Virus record (IMG/VR): IMGVR_UViG_3300008117_002898
Coordinates: 1 to 48,076 of that record
Strand: one strand, 5' to 3'
DNA from: a virus
Length of the DNA: 48,076 nucleotides
Shown: positions 1-7,927 of the stretch, piece by piece
Numbering within the stretch: the first letter of the stretch is position 1
Layout of the letters: each line of letters begins with the position of its first letter
The notes under the pieces: generated by a model
Database searches by the model: none
What the model was told of the DNA's origin: nothing
What the model saw: only the letters and a program-made list of their open reading frames with translations
Made by a program: the position numbers and the translations under genes

Positions 1-2
1 TC

Positions 3-917
3 AAGAAGAAAGAAGAAAAGGTCGATGAAGCAAGTGGTGTACGTGCAACAGACAAAAAGAAAGGCAAAGTTGAAAAGTCTGAAAAGAAGCAATACTTTGT
101 CAAGTTAGAAAAAGACGGCGCGACGAAAGGCATGACTATTACTGCTGACGAAGGCGAAGCGCAAAGTGAAGTGCGTGATCGTGCCGCACGTGATGCACGT
201 AGTGGCGGATGGACAGTGGCTAGCATTCGTCTTAAAGACAGTGGTTCAGGTGAAGAATTAGACGAAGCTAAAAAATCAAAGAAAGCTAAAAGAGACTTTG
301 ATAAAGATGGTGAAGTAGAAACTGAAAAAGAAGAAGTATTTGGTTCACGTCGTAAAGCAGCCGGTTTACCATTTAAAGAATCTGCAGAAGAAAAATTTGC
401 CAAAGAACGACAAGCCAAACGTGATGCTGAAGAAGATGAATGGGCAAAAAGCCATGCACTAGACAAAGTTAATCTCCGCCGTCGAAACAAACAGGATGCT
501 GAAGATGAAGAATTTTTAGCCAGCAGATCTGGTTCTAAAACAAAAGAAAGCATAGGACAAATAGGTAATAAACTTAGTGCTGCTGCTAAATCTGCCATCC
601 CAGCAACAGCAACAACTACAGTACCAGGCATGAGAGCCACTGGCGCAGATTTAAAGAAAGCAAATGCCAGTGCGGCACTTGGTGAAGGCAAATGCAACCA
701 TACACCTAAAGGTAAAGCATGTCCAGTCCACGGTTTAAAAGAATGTGGCACATACATGGAAGCTAAAAAAGGAACTGGTGATGTAGGCAAGCCTAACACT
801 GGTGGGAACAAAGGTTTCAAAGGTGTAGTTACTAGTGCTAAAAAATCTGGTTATTCAACTGAAGTTGCTAACAAGATTGCTGGCAAAGTTAAAAAAGACA
901 TAATGGCAAAGAAATAA
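3..917 (+). CDS. Lys/Glu-rich probable virion protein, 5' end outside window
   Basis: The reading frame is open to the left edge, so the true start lies upstream; an internal ATG at 132 is not the likely start. The visible part is about 304 residues. It begins with a lysine-rich linker, then a compact segment (about residues 30-65 of the visible part, around the words YFVKLEKDGATKG and SGGWTVASIRL), then highly charged Lys/Glu/Asp sequence. A small Cys/His cluster follows (CNHTPKGKACPVHGLKEC), which could bind a metal. The end is lysine-rich. The same Ala/Lys-rich style continues in the next two genes, which suggests one set of structural or scaffold-like proteins. No family was recognised. 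Function is not known. Confidence 0.6.
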   Translation, partial: KKKEEKVDEASGVRATDKKKGKVEKSEKKQYFVKLEKDGATKGMTITADEGEAQSEVRDRAARDARSGGWTVASIRLKDSGSGEELDEAKKSKKAKRDFDKDGEVETEKEEVFGSRRKAAGLPFKESAEEKFAKERQAKRDAEEDEWAKSHALDKVNLRRRNKQDAEDEEFLASRSGSKTKESIGQIGNKLSAAAKSAIPATATTTVPGMRATGADLKKANASAALGEGKCNHTPKGKACPVHGLKECGTYMEAKKGTGDVGKPNTGGNKGFKGVVTSAKKSGYSTEVANKIAGKVKKDIMAKK

Positions 918-921
918 TACC

Positions 922-978
922 ATGGACATGAAGAAACTCCTATCCATTGTTGATAACAGTGGAACTAACTACTCCTAA
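922..978 (+). other. Short in-frame start of the next gene, closed by a stop (18 codons)
   Basis: ATG at 922 opens MDMKKLLSIVDNSGTNYS and ends at TAA 976-978. This resembles the start of the downstream gene at 2402 (MDLRALINKMDQLSE): both begin with MD, a basic residue and a hydrophobic helix. The long frame starting near 947 is in the +1 frame and has only a weak TTG start. The two pieces probably belong to one gene separated by a +1 shift at TCC-TAA-G. No clear ribosome binding site is seen. Confidence 0.4.
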
Positions 979-2380
979 GTTCAAAAGCAACATTAATGAA
1001 TATTTAAAAGTAGTCAATAATGAAATGCTAGGTGCGCTACAAGAACAGCAAGAGCAGAAAAAGATACAAGTTAAAAAGATTGTCAATCGTGTTTTGACTC
1101 GTATGGACGAGGGCAAAACTGTTAAAGCTGAAGCTCCTAAGCCACGCAACTTTGTAGCTAAAAACGCAACAACAAGTGGCGCTGGCGCACACAAAGATAA
1201 AAAGAAAGCTGACAAGCAAGGCGATGTTAAGCACAAAGCCAAAGCATTGGAACTAGCTGAGTTACGTACTGAAGTAAAAGATAAAGATGGTAAAGTCACA
1301 AGTTGGAAAGATGAAGGCGAGTGGAAAAAGTCCACTGCTAATAAAGATGGTCGTGGCAAAGTTACTAACCTAAGTGACAAAGCACGTCGTGAAACAGAGA
1401 AGTTGTCTAAGAAAGAACAAGATATTGACGAAGCAGCCAAAAAAGGTCTTTACTATAATGTAAACAAGCGCAAGGCTGCAGGTACTAGTAGACCAGCTAG
1501 CCATCCAAAAGCACCCACAGCACAAGCATGGAAGGATGCTGCCAAGACAGCTAAGAAAGAAAGCATAGCAGAAAGCTATGGTAGTGTAGAAGTTGGCGCA
1601 CCAGTTAAAGTATACAGCAACGTACTAAAGAAAGCAGTATTTGGCAAAGTTGTTAAACTTAGAGAAGGTCGTGCTTATGTTCAATATGATAATACAAAAA
1701 TTATCATGGGACACCCAATTGACGCTGTTCAATTGAAAGAAGCAGCAACGGTTCCAGCACCAGCACCAGGCATGTTAGCGGGAGCAGGTAAGTTGGCAGG
1801 TAGATTTTTACCAGGACTTGGCGCAATAGCTGGCGGTGTTGATGCTTACGATAGAATTAAGAAAGGTGATTACACTGGTGCTGCACTATCAGCCGGTGCT
1901 GGTTTAGCAAGTTTTGTTCCAGTTGTTGGCACAGCGGCAGCAATGGGATTGACCGCAGCACAGCTAGGTAGAGATAAAGCACGTACTGGTAGTTTCCTTC
2001 CAAGCGAAGAAGAACAATTAGCAGCGGCAGCTAAAGATAAAAAGGCAGCAGCTCCTGGTCAAACGGCAACTCCGGCTCCAGGCGCAATGACTCCTAATCC
2101 AAAAGCTCCAGCAACTGCCGCAGCTAAACCTCAAGGAAATTTGGGAGTTAAGCAAATGCAAAAAGAATTAGGTGTTGATGCTGATGGCATAATTGGCCCA
2201 TTAACTAAAGCAGCAATTGCTAAGAATCCCACAGTAGCAGCAAAATATGGTTTTGGTCCTGATGGCGCTGCATTACCTCAACAAGCAGCAACTCCTGGTC
2301 CTGGCGGCAAAATAGCATCAGCAGTTACAGCGGCCCTTCCAGTTGCCGGTGCGGCAGCTAGACAAGCATTAACTAAATAA
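947..2380 (+). CDS. Probable virion protein with glycine-zipper segment and peptidoglycan-binding-like domain
   Basis: The frame is open from TTG 947, but the true start is probably ATG 922 in another frame (see the short fragment there). The N-terminal 200 residues are charged and Lys-rich. Residues about 210-265 form a compact domain (VKVYSNVLKK, GKVVKLREGRAYVQYDN). Residues about 275-345 are Gly/Ala-rich and hydrophobic with glycine-zipper spacing, as seen in membrane-active phage proteins. An Ala/Pro linker follows. Residues about 400-432 (VKQMQKELGVDADGIIGPLTKAAI) read like a PG_binding_1 repeat. Together these suggest a virion protein that contacts the cell wall or membrane during DNA entry; that is inference. 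The domain calls are by eye. Confidence 0.6.
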   Translation: MLITVELTTPKFKSNINEYLKVVNNEMLGALQEQQEQKKIQVKKIVNRVLTRMDEGKTVKAEAPKPRNFVAKNATTSGAGAHKDKKKADKQGDVKHKAKALELAELRTEVKDKDGKVTSWKDEGEWKKSTANKDGRGKVTNLSDKARRETEKLSKKEQDIDEAAKKGLYYNVNKRKAAGTSRPASHPKAPTAQAWKDAAKTAKKESIAESYGSVEVGAPVKVYSNVLKKAVFGKVVKLREGRAYVQYDNTKIIMGHPIDAVQLKEAATVPAPAPGMLAGAGKLAGRFLPGLGAIAGGVDAYDRIKKGDYTGAALSAGAGLASFVPVVGTAAAMGLTAAQLGRDKARTGSFLPSEEEQLAAAAKDKKAAAPGQTATPAPGAMTPNPKAPATAAAKPQGNLGVKQMQKELGVDADGIIGPLTKAAIAKNPTVAAKYGFGPDGAALPQQAATPGPGGKIASAVTAALPVAGAAARQALTK

Positions 2381-2401
2381 ACAGAATTCAAGGAAACTAT
2401 C

Positions 2402-4033
2402 ATGGACTTACGAGCACTTATCAACAAAATGGATCAGCTTTCAGAAGCTGAAGATCCAACAGCAGTTATTGCAAAATATACAGAAATGGGTAAAAAGCCC
2501 ACAGTAGACATGCCAGCATTTATTGACCCAAAGGATGGCAAGGTCAAATACATGGATCAAACTAATGCACGTATGGGGGGTGGCGAACCTCAAATTAAAG
2601 TTATGCCAAGTGACTGGATCAAACGTTATGCTCCAGATTTGGCAGCAGCAATAGCGGCACAAGGTGCTACTGGATCTGCTTATGGCTCACAAGAAAAAGG
2701 TGGGTTATTTGGTATTAAGGGCCTTGGCAATTTTGATAAGGGAACTAGCGTTAATACTCAACAAGCTACTGGTGATGCGGAACACAAGAAAACTATTGCA
2801 AAAGCTAAAGAATTAATTACCAAAATTAAGGCAGCAATCAGCACACCAAATACTGGAAGTCCAAATAGCGGAAGTAGTTATACTGGATCAGTTGGCAACG
2901 CTACTAATGAAACTTTAAACTTCAAAGGAGCAATTGCTCGCCAGTTAGCTGAAAGTTTTGGGTATCAGTTAGTAGAAGGTGTTGAAGAAGCAAAGCCATT
3001 AATGGCAGAACTTGGAAAAATTGTACAGGGTTTTGGATCTACAGAAGACCCTGAAATGTTAGCCATTGCGCAACAATATTCAGAGTTACAAAATTCTATG
3101 AACAAGACTGCAACAGCTCCAGGTCAAACAGCAACTCCAACTCCGGGTCAAACAGCAACACCAACACCAGGTAGTCCATCAACTCAAGACTTAACAAAAG
3201 CAGCTGGAGAAGCAGGCGAAGTTGTAGGTAAAAAATTACAACGTTTTAAAGAGCTACTAGCAAAGGCAAATGGAAAACCTGCGGCTGCGGCGGCAGGTGG
3301 TGCGCCAGCGGCAACCAATGCAGCAACATTAAGGGCAGCACAAAATCGAGCTTCTGGTTCTAATCCTTTATCAGCAGACTCAATTACTGCCAATGCAGCT
3401 CCTAAAAAGGAAAATATGAGTGAAGCAGAAAAGTATGCAGCTTTACGTGATCGTTTAGAAGCAATTGAATCAAGAGTTGACGAAGGTCCATTAGACTTAG
3501 TTAAAGGTGCATGGAATGCTGGTAAAGGTATTTACCAAGCTGCCAAGACAGGTTTATCAGGTGCACCAGTTGCAACTGGTAAACTAACATCAACTGGTGC
3601 TGCACAAATGACTGGTCAAGGTTCAAAGAAATTTGCAAAGCAATTGGCAACAATGCCAGCTGCTCAACGTGGTGCTTATCAAGCAGCTAAAGTTGTAAAA
3701 AATAATCCAGGCAAAACAGCACTTGCCGCAACAGCAGCTGGAGCAACGTTAGGTTACGGTTTAAGTGGTAGTCCAGAAACTCCAGAAACTCCGCCAACTC
3801 CAACCGCTACTCCGGTACCAGGTGGTGGTGGCGGAGGTGGCGGAGGTACACGTCCAACTCCACAACCAACTCCACAACCAACTCCACAACCAACTCCATC
3901 AACTGGCGCACTAAGCGATGAAGAAATGAAAGAGTTAGACACATTAGCTCGATCTTTTAATGACAGCGAAGATGAAGAAATCTTAGGATTACAAAAACAA
4001 TATAGTGATTTCAAATACTCACTACAGAAGTAA
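2402..4033 (+). CDS. Probable virion protein, Pro/Thr/Gly-rich with internal repeat
   Basis: The start ATG has a ribosome binding site (AAGGA at about 2390). The protein is 543 residues. Residues 200-235 (LGKIVQGFGSTEDPEMLAIAQQYSEL) and 506-543 (LDTLARSFNDSEDEEILGLQKQYSDF) are clearly related, so the protein carries a duplicated helical module. TPTPGQ repeats lie near residues 238-260. Residues about 365-450 resemble the Gly/Ala hydrophobic segment of the preceding gene. A run of glycines and then PTPQ repeats form a flexible linker before the last module. This design is typical of extended virion or secreted proteins. No family was recognised. It is the last gene before a terminator, so it ends a transcription unit. 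Confidence 0.6.
   Translation: MDLRALINKMDQLSEAEDPTAVIAKYTEMGKKPTVDMPAFIDPKDGKVKYMDQTNARMGGGEPQIKVMPSDWIKRYAPDLAAAIAAQGATGSAYGSQEKGGLFGIKGLGNFDKGTSVNTQQATGDAEHKKTIAKAKELITKIKAAISTPNTGSPNSGSSYTGSVGNATNETLNFKGAIARQLAESFGYQLVEGVEEAKPLMAELGKIVQGFGSTEDPEMLAIAQQYSELQNSMNKTATAPGQTATPTPGQTATPTPGSPSTQDLTKAAGEAGEVVGKKLQRFKELLAKANGKPAAAAAGGAPAATNAATLRAAQNRASGSNPLSADSITANAAPKKENMSEAEKYAALRDRLEAIESRVDEGPLDLVKGAWNAGKGIYQAAKTGLSGAPVATGKLTSTGAAQMTGQGSKKFAKQLATMPAAQRGAYQAAKVVKNNPGKTALAATAAGATLGYGLSGSPETPETPPTPTATPVPGGGGGGGGGTRPTPQPTPQPTPQPTPSTGALSDEEMKELDTLARSFNDSEDEEILGLQKQYSDFKYSLQK
3854..3898 (+). repeat. 12-bp tandem repeat coding for PTPQ units
   Basis: The unit CCAACTCCACAA occurs three times in a row (3854, 3866, 3878) plus a partial copy. 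It encodes the PTPQPTPQ linker of the surrounding gene. Such repeats can change copy number and so change linker length. A glycine-codon run lies just before it. Confidence 0.85.
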
Positions 4034-4048
4034 TCAAGTATAAGCATT

Positions 4049-4080
4049 AATGGCAGATTTATTCTGCCATTTTTGTCTTT
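4049..4080 (+). terminator. Rho-independent terminator after the virion-protein genes
   Basis: A 9-bp perfect stem (AATGGCAGA / TCTGCCATT) with a 5-nt loop is followed by TTTGTCTTT. It lies 16 nt after the stop of the gene ending at 4033 and just before a new promoter, which marks a transcription-unit boundary. Confidence 0.8.
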
Positions 4081-4095
4081 AAAATTTCTTAGGTG

Positions 4096-4124
4096 TTGAC
4101 ACAGGATGATAATTAATATATAAT
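4096..4124 (+). promoter_or_regulatory. Consensus sigma70 promoter (early)
   Basis: TTGACA at 4096-4101 and TATAAT at 4119-4124, with a spacer of exactly 17 bp. Transcription would start near 4131, just before the AAGGAG ribosome binding site (4135-4140) of the gene at 4148. It should drive the DsbA-like gene and the DNA polymerase region. Confidence 0.85.
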
Positions 4125-4147
4125 AGGCTATGTAAAGGAGAATCAAT

Positions 4148-4405
4148 ATGTCAGGTCGTAATTACGGTGCAGAAGAAAAGGCAAAATTGGAGCGTTTGAT
4201 TAGTGAAGGTTCTACAGTACTTCGTGAAATTGAAGATTTATCAGAAGGCTTGAAAGAAACAGTTAAGGCAGTAGCAGAAGAACTCAATGTAAAACCCAGC
4301 GTCATTAATCGTGCTATCAAAATTGCACATAAAGGCGATTGGTCAGCGCACAATGAAGATTGGGCAGAGATTGAAGCAATTCTTGATATCACCAAGCGTA
4401 TCTAA
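4148..4405 (+). CDS. DsbA-like double-stranded DNA-binding / late transcription protein
   Basis: This 85-residue protein follows a strong AAGGAG site. Its length and pattern resemble T4 DsbA (89 residues, a dsDNA-binding protein linked to late promoters). It has an N-terminal helical part with Leu/Ile heptads, then ELNVKPSVINRAIKIAHKGDW, which matches the DsbA segment ELGVDGKMFNRLLALYHK. The C-terminal part is acidic with Trp residues. It sits directly behind a consensus promoter and ahead of the DNA polymerase, as expected for an early regulatory gene. The family call rests on my recollection of the T4 protein and on pattern similarity. A small unrelated helical protein remains possible. Confidence 0.55.
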   Translation: MSGRNYGAEEKAKLERLISEGSTVLREIEDLSEGLKETVKAVAEELNVKPSVINRAIKIAHKGDWSAHNEDWAEIEAILDITKRI

Positions 4406-4427
4406 TAAATATTGCTAGGAAAGGTCG

Positions 4428-4473
4428 GCGGGCCATAAACCGCAACATGGGTGTTTGTCAGCCGCAAATGACA
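4428..4473 (+). promoter_or_regulatory. Two tandem RNA hairpins with 8-nt loops; candidate DNA-polymerase autoregulatory operator
   Basis: Hairpin 1 is GCGG-(GCCATAAA)-CCGC at 4428-4443. Hairpin 2 is TGTCA-(GCCGCAAA)-TGACA at 4456-4473 and ends one base before the AAGGAG site (4475-4480) of the DNA polymerase gene. Both loops are 8 nt and agree as GCCRYAAA. In T4, gp43 represses its own translation by binding a 5-bp-stem, 8-nt-loop hairpin beside its ribosome binding site. The size and position here match that design; binding itself is inferred. Confidence 0.5.
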
Positions 4474-4484
4474 TAAGGAGAGAT

Positions 4485-5978
4485 ATGAGCTATGTAGACG
4501 CATGGTTCGACAGAGACAATGACGTTGTCAAAGTTGTCGAACGCAATAAAGACGGCAAGAGGGAATTTAAAGATATCCCGGCCCGTTACTCATTTTACTA
4601 CGATGATGCAAGAGGAAAACACCAAAGTATACACGGTACTCCAGTTAGCAAAGTTGTTTGTAAAACACAAAAAGATTTCCGCAAGGAAATGGCAATCCAC
4701 TCCAACAAGAAACTATACGAAGCAGATATTAACCAAGTATTTGTATGTTTGAGTGAGAATTATATCAATGCCGAACCACCAAAGCTACACGTAGCATGGT
4801 TCGACATTGAGGTGGACTTTGATCCAGAAAGAGGCTACGCAAGTCCAGATGATGCGTTTATGCCAATTACTGCGATTGCTGTTCACCTACAATGGTTAGA
4901 TACAATGGTTTGTTTAGCAGTGCCTCCAAAGACAATGACAATGGAGCAGGCTAAAGAATCAATCAAAGACATTCCAGACACTATGCTGTTTGAAACAGAA
5001 GCAGAAATGTTAGACACATTCTTAGATATCATTCAAGATGCAGACATTTTAAGTGGCTGGAACAGCGAGGGATTTGATATCCCGTACACCGTTAATCGTG
5101 TGACCAAAACTCTAAGCAAAGAAGACACTAGACGTTTTTGTTTGTTTAATCAATTCCCAAAACGCAGAGAGTATGAGAAGTTTGGAAAAAGTGCTGTAAC
5201 TTATGATCTCATTGGTCGTGTACACTTGGACAGTTTAGAATTGTATCGCAAATACACATATGAAGAACGTCACACATATAGACTAGATGCTATTGGTGAA
5301 ATCGAAGTTGGTGAAAACAAAGTTCCATATGAAGGAACTTTGGATCAACTTTATAATCATGATTTCCGCAAGTTTATTGAATACAACAGACAAGATACTG
5401 CCTTGTTGGACAAGATGGATAAGAAGTTAAAGTTTATGGATCTTGCCAATACACTGGCACACGAAAACACAGTATTGTTACAAACAATTATGGGTGCTGT
5501 GGCTGTTACTGAACAGGCCATTATCAACGAGGCACATCGTAGAGGCATGGTTGTACCCAATCGTGTTAAGATGGCTGAACGTGAAAATACTGCGGCAGCT
5601 GGTGCGTATGTTGCACATCCAAAAGAAGGCTTGCAAGATTGGATCGGCTCACTGGATATTAATTCACTGTATCCGTCTGCAATTCGTGCGCTTAATATGG
5701 GACCAGAAACTATTGTTGGGCAGTTACGTCAAACAATGACACAAAACTATATTGACAGTTTAATGGCCAAAGGTAAAAGTTTTGCTGGTAGTTGGGAAGG
5801 CGTGTTTGCGGCTTTGGAATATACCGCAGTAATGAATCAAGAAGTAGGCACCGAAATTACAATTGATTGGGAAAACGGAGACAGTGATGTACTAAGTTTG
5901 GGTGCTGAGTGCAAATGGTACAATCTTCACTTACGAAAAAGAAGGTATTATTCCTGGCTTGTTAAAGCGGTGGTATAG
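4485..5978 (+). CDS. 43: DNA polymerase gp43-like, N-terminal part (exonuclease and start of palm); reading frame broken
   Basis: This is the N-terminal part of a T4-type family B replicative DNA polymerase. The start is ATG 4485 behind AAGGAG; a TTG 30 nt upstream is less likely. The 3'-5' exonuclease motifs are complete: Exo I D107-I-E109, Exo II N193 with F197-D198, and Exo III Y300 to D304. Polymerase motif A is D391 followed by NSLYPS. After about residue 471 (DVLS) the frame leaves the family pattern. Its last 25 or so residues are an out-of-frame reading of sequence that the next ORF reads correctly. Motifs B and C are in the next ORF. This piece alone should lack polymerase activity, unless the two parts associate as in naturally split gp43 proteins. 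Confidence 0.85.
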   Translation: MSYVDAWFDRDNDVVKVVERNKDGKREFKDIPARYSFYYDDARGKHQSIHGTPVSKVVCKTQKDFRKEMAIHSNKKLYEADINQVFVCLSENYINAEPPKLHVAWFDIEVDFDPERGYASPDDAFMPITAIAVHLQWLDTMVCLAVPPKTMTMEQAKESIKDIPDTMLFETEAEMLDTFLDIIQDADILSGWNSEGFDIPYTVNRVTKTLSKEDTRRFCLFNQFPKRREYEKFGKSAVTYDLIGRVHLDSLELYRKYTYEERHTYRLDAIGEIEVGENKVPYEGTLDQLYNHDFRKFIEYNRQDTALLDKMDKKLKFMDLANTLAHENTVLLQTIMGAVAVTEQAIINEAHRRGMVVPNRVKMAERENTAAAGAYVAHPKEGLQDWIGSLDINSLYPSAIRALNMGPETIVGQLRQTMTQNYIDSLMAKGKSFAGSWEGVFAALEYTAVMNQEVGTEITIDWENGDSDVLSLGAECKWYNLHLRKRRYYSWLVKAVV

Positions 5979-7110
5979 TGAACGTAAGGAAATGCAAGCC
6001 AAACTAAAAGACGCTATCAAAGCTGGTAATAAAATTGAAGAAGAATATTGGGATAAAAGACAACTGGTTAAGAAGATTAACCTAAATAGTTTATATGGTG
6101 CTATTCTTAACAGTGGTTGTAGATTCTTTGACAATCGTATTGGGCAGTCAACTACATTGACTGGACGCACCATTTGTAAACACATGGCTGGCAAGGTAAA
6201 TGAAATTATTACAGGCGATTACGACCATGTGGGTAAAGCTATTATTTACGGTGATACTGATAGTTGCTATTTCTCAGCGTATAAAACTTTGAAGAAAGAT
6301 ATTGATAACGGATCATTACCATGGAGTAAAGAAACTGTTGTTTCATTATATGATCAAATTGGAGAAGAAGTAAACAGTACATTCCCACAGTTTATGCTTG
6401 ACTCATTCCATTGTCCAAAGTCACGTGGAGAAGTTATCAAAGCTGGACGTGAAATTGTTGCTAGTAAAGGTTTGTTTATTACTAAGAAACGTTATGCTGT
6501 TCTTTACTATGATAAAGAAGGCAAACGTAGTGATATAGATGGCAAACCTGGTAAGATTAAAGCTATGGGTTTGGATTTGAAACGTAGTGACACTCCCGTG
6601 TTTATTCAAAACTTCTTAAGCGATGTATTGGAAAAAGTACTAACTGGTGCAACTGAAAAAGAAGTACTAGAAAATATTACTCAATTTAGAAGTGAATTTA
6701 AAGCACGTCCAGGTTGGGAGAAGGGTAGTCCCAAACGTGCTAACAACATTGCGGAATATCAAGAGAAAGAAAAGAAAGCTGGTAAAGCTAATATGCCTGG
6801 TCACGTTCGAGCAAGCATTAACTGGAATACTCTAAAGCGTATGATGGACGACAAGTACAGTCAACAAATTGTAGACGGTATGAAAGTTATTGTTTGTAAA
6901 GTAAAACAAAATCCATTAGGGTATACTAGCGTTGCTTACCCAGTAGATGAATTGCGTTTGCCGCAATGGTTTAAAGATTTGCCTTTTGACCACGCAGAAA
7001 TGGAACAATCAATTATTGATAATAAACTTGATAACTTGATTGGTGTATTGAAGTGGGACGTGCAAAGTACAGAGGAGAAGAACACGTTTAATAAACTGTT
7101 CGAATTTTAA
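5902..7110 (+). CDS. 43: DNA polymerase gp43-like, C-terminal part (palm motifs B and C, thumb)
   Basis: The open frame follows TAA 5893-5895. The first possible start is GTG 5902, and no ribosome binding site is seen. Residues 1-20 (LSANGTIFTYEKEGIIPG) match the gp43 segment that follows motif A. Motif B is NSLYG at 62-66 and motif C is YGDTDS at 116-121. The thumb region ends LFEF, close to the clamp-binding LFDMFDF tail of T4 gp43. The two ORFs together give about 870 residues, compared with 898 for T4 gp43. The frame is +1 relative to the first part, and a short piece between the parts appears to be missing. Confidence 0.85.
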   Translation: MLSANGTIFTYEKEGIIPGLLKRWYSERKEMQAKLKDAIKAGNKIEEEYWDKRQLVKKINLNSLYGAILNSGCRFFDNRIGQSTTLTGRTICKHMAGKVNEIITGDYDHVGKAIIYGDTDSCYFSAYKTLKKDIDNGSLPWSKETVVSLYDQIGEEVNSTFPQFMLDSFHCPKSRGEVIKAGREIVASKGLFITKKRYAVLYYDKEGKRSDIDGKPGKIKAMGLDLKRSDTPVFIQNFLSDVLEKVLTGATEKEVLENITQFRSEFKARPGWEKGSPKRANNIAEYQEKEKKAGKANMPGHVRASINWNTLKRMMDDKYSQQIVDGMKVIVCKVKQNPLGYTSVAYPVDELRLPQWFKDLPFDHAEMEQSIIDNKLDNLIGVLKWDVQSTEEKNTFNKLFEF

Positions 7111-7111
7111 T

Positions 7112-7906
7112 ATGAAATTTATTATTGCAGGTTACGGATTTGTAGGTAAGGCAGTTAAGGCTGCTTTAAAATACACTTATGAAACTGAAGTAGTTGATCC
7201 AGCACTCACTGAAGTTAAAATTTCAGATCATTATGATGCCGCTGGAATTATTATCTGTGTTAATACCCCTAGTGACGATAATGGGGATTGTGATATCAGC
7301 AACGTGTTAGACGTTATTAGTCAAACACCAGTTCATATGCCAATCTTAATTAAAAGCACAGTAAGTCCAGACAAACTTAAAGCTATTACAGAAAAATATT
7401 CTGAACATAGCATTGCGTATAGTCCAGAGTTTTTAAGAGCAAAGTCAGCAATTGAAGATTTTGCCAAGCAAAAGTATATGATTATTGGCGGTGATGATCC
7501 GTTGGATTTTTGGCACTGTGCTTTTAGGGGAGCAATGCCAAACTTGTTAGTAGTACACAAGTGTTCAATTGAAGAAGCTGCAATTATCAAATACGCAACA
7601 AATAGTTTTTTAGCAATGAAAGTATCGTTCTTTAATCACATATATGATATATGTGAGGCAAGTGGACATGACTTTGATATTGTTAGACACTTAATTTGCC
7701 AAGATAACCGAATTGGCACAAGTCACAGCATGGTTCCCGGACCTGATGGTGAAAGAGGTTGGGGAGGGCATTGCTTTCCAAAAGATACATCGGCGTTTAT
7801 TCATTACATTAATTCATTAGATCAAAAATTTGATTTATTGGAAACGGTAATAGAGTACAACAAAAAAGTAAAAAAAGGTGTTGACACAAGCGTCAATATC
7901 AGTTAA
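7112..7906 (+). CDS. ugd: UDP-glucose/GDP-mannose 6-dehydrogenase family protein, short form
   Basis: The family oxidises the C6 hydroxyl of a nucleotide sugar to a uronic acid with two NAD+. The N-terminal Rossmann motif is GYGFVG (residues 7-12). The substrate-side pattern continues with CVNTPS, KSTVSP, YSPEFLR and the helix KYATNSFLAMKVSF. The catalytic Cys is C221 in GGHCFPKD. The protein is 264 residues, while cellular enzymes have about 400-450, so the C-terminal UDP-binding domain is missing and sugar choice may differ. It starts 1 nt after the polymerase stop, so it belongs to the same transcript. It could supply an activated sugar acid for glycosyltransferases in this window. Confidence 0.85.
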   Translation: MKFIIAGYGFVGKAVKAALKYTYETEVVDPALTEVKISDHYDAAGIIICVNTPSDDNGDCDISNVLDVISQTPVHMPILIKSTVSPDKLKAITEKYSEHSIAYSPEFLRAKSAIEDFAKQKYMIIGGDDPLDFWHCAFRGAMPNLLVVHKCSIEEAAIIKYATNSFLAMKVSFFNHIYDICEASGHDFDIVRHLICQDNRIGTSHSMVPGPDGERGWGGHCFPKDTSAFIHYINSLDQKFDLLETVIEYNKKVKKGVDTSVNIS

Positions 7907-7909
7907 AAT
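7881..7909 (+). promoter_or_regulatory. Sigma70 promoter for sliding clamp and DpdA genes
   Basis: TTGACA at 7881-7886 and TAAAAT at 7904-7909, spacer 17 bp. It lies in the last codons of the preceding dehydrogenase gene. The expected start near 7916 gives a leader of about 12 nt containing GGAG before ATG 7928. TTGAC and GTCAA (7881-7895) also form a small inverted repeat. Confidence 0.75.
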
Positions 7910-7927
7910 ACAAACTTGGAGACCCAT

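Noticed and set aside
3854-3898. Possible CRISPR-like short repeats
   Set aside because: The repeats are 12 bp without spacers and code for PTPQ; they are a coding tandem repeat.
3754-4146. Minus-strand ORF of 130 codons opposite the Pro/Gly-rich gene
   Set aside because: It is the reverse reading of the glycine and PTPQ repeats and crosses the terminator and promoter; no ribosome binding site or known pattern.
4455-4484. TTG start ten codons upstream of the polymerase ATG
   Set aside because: It lies in the hairpin region and has no ribosome binding site, while ATG 4485 follows AAGGAG.
5443-5739. Plus-strand ORF of 98 codons inside the polymerase gene
   Set aside because: It is out of frame with exonuclease and motif A coding sequence that is clearly real; no binding site.
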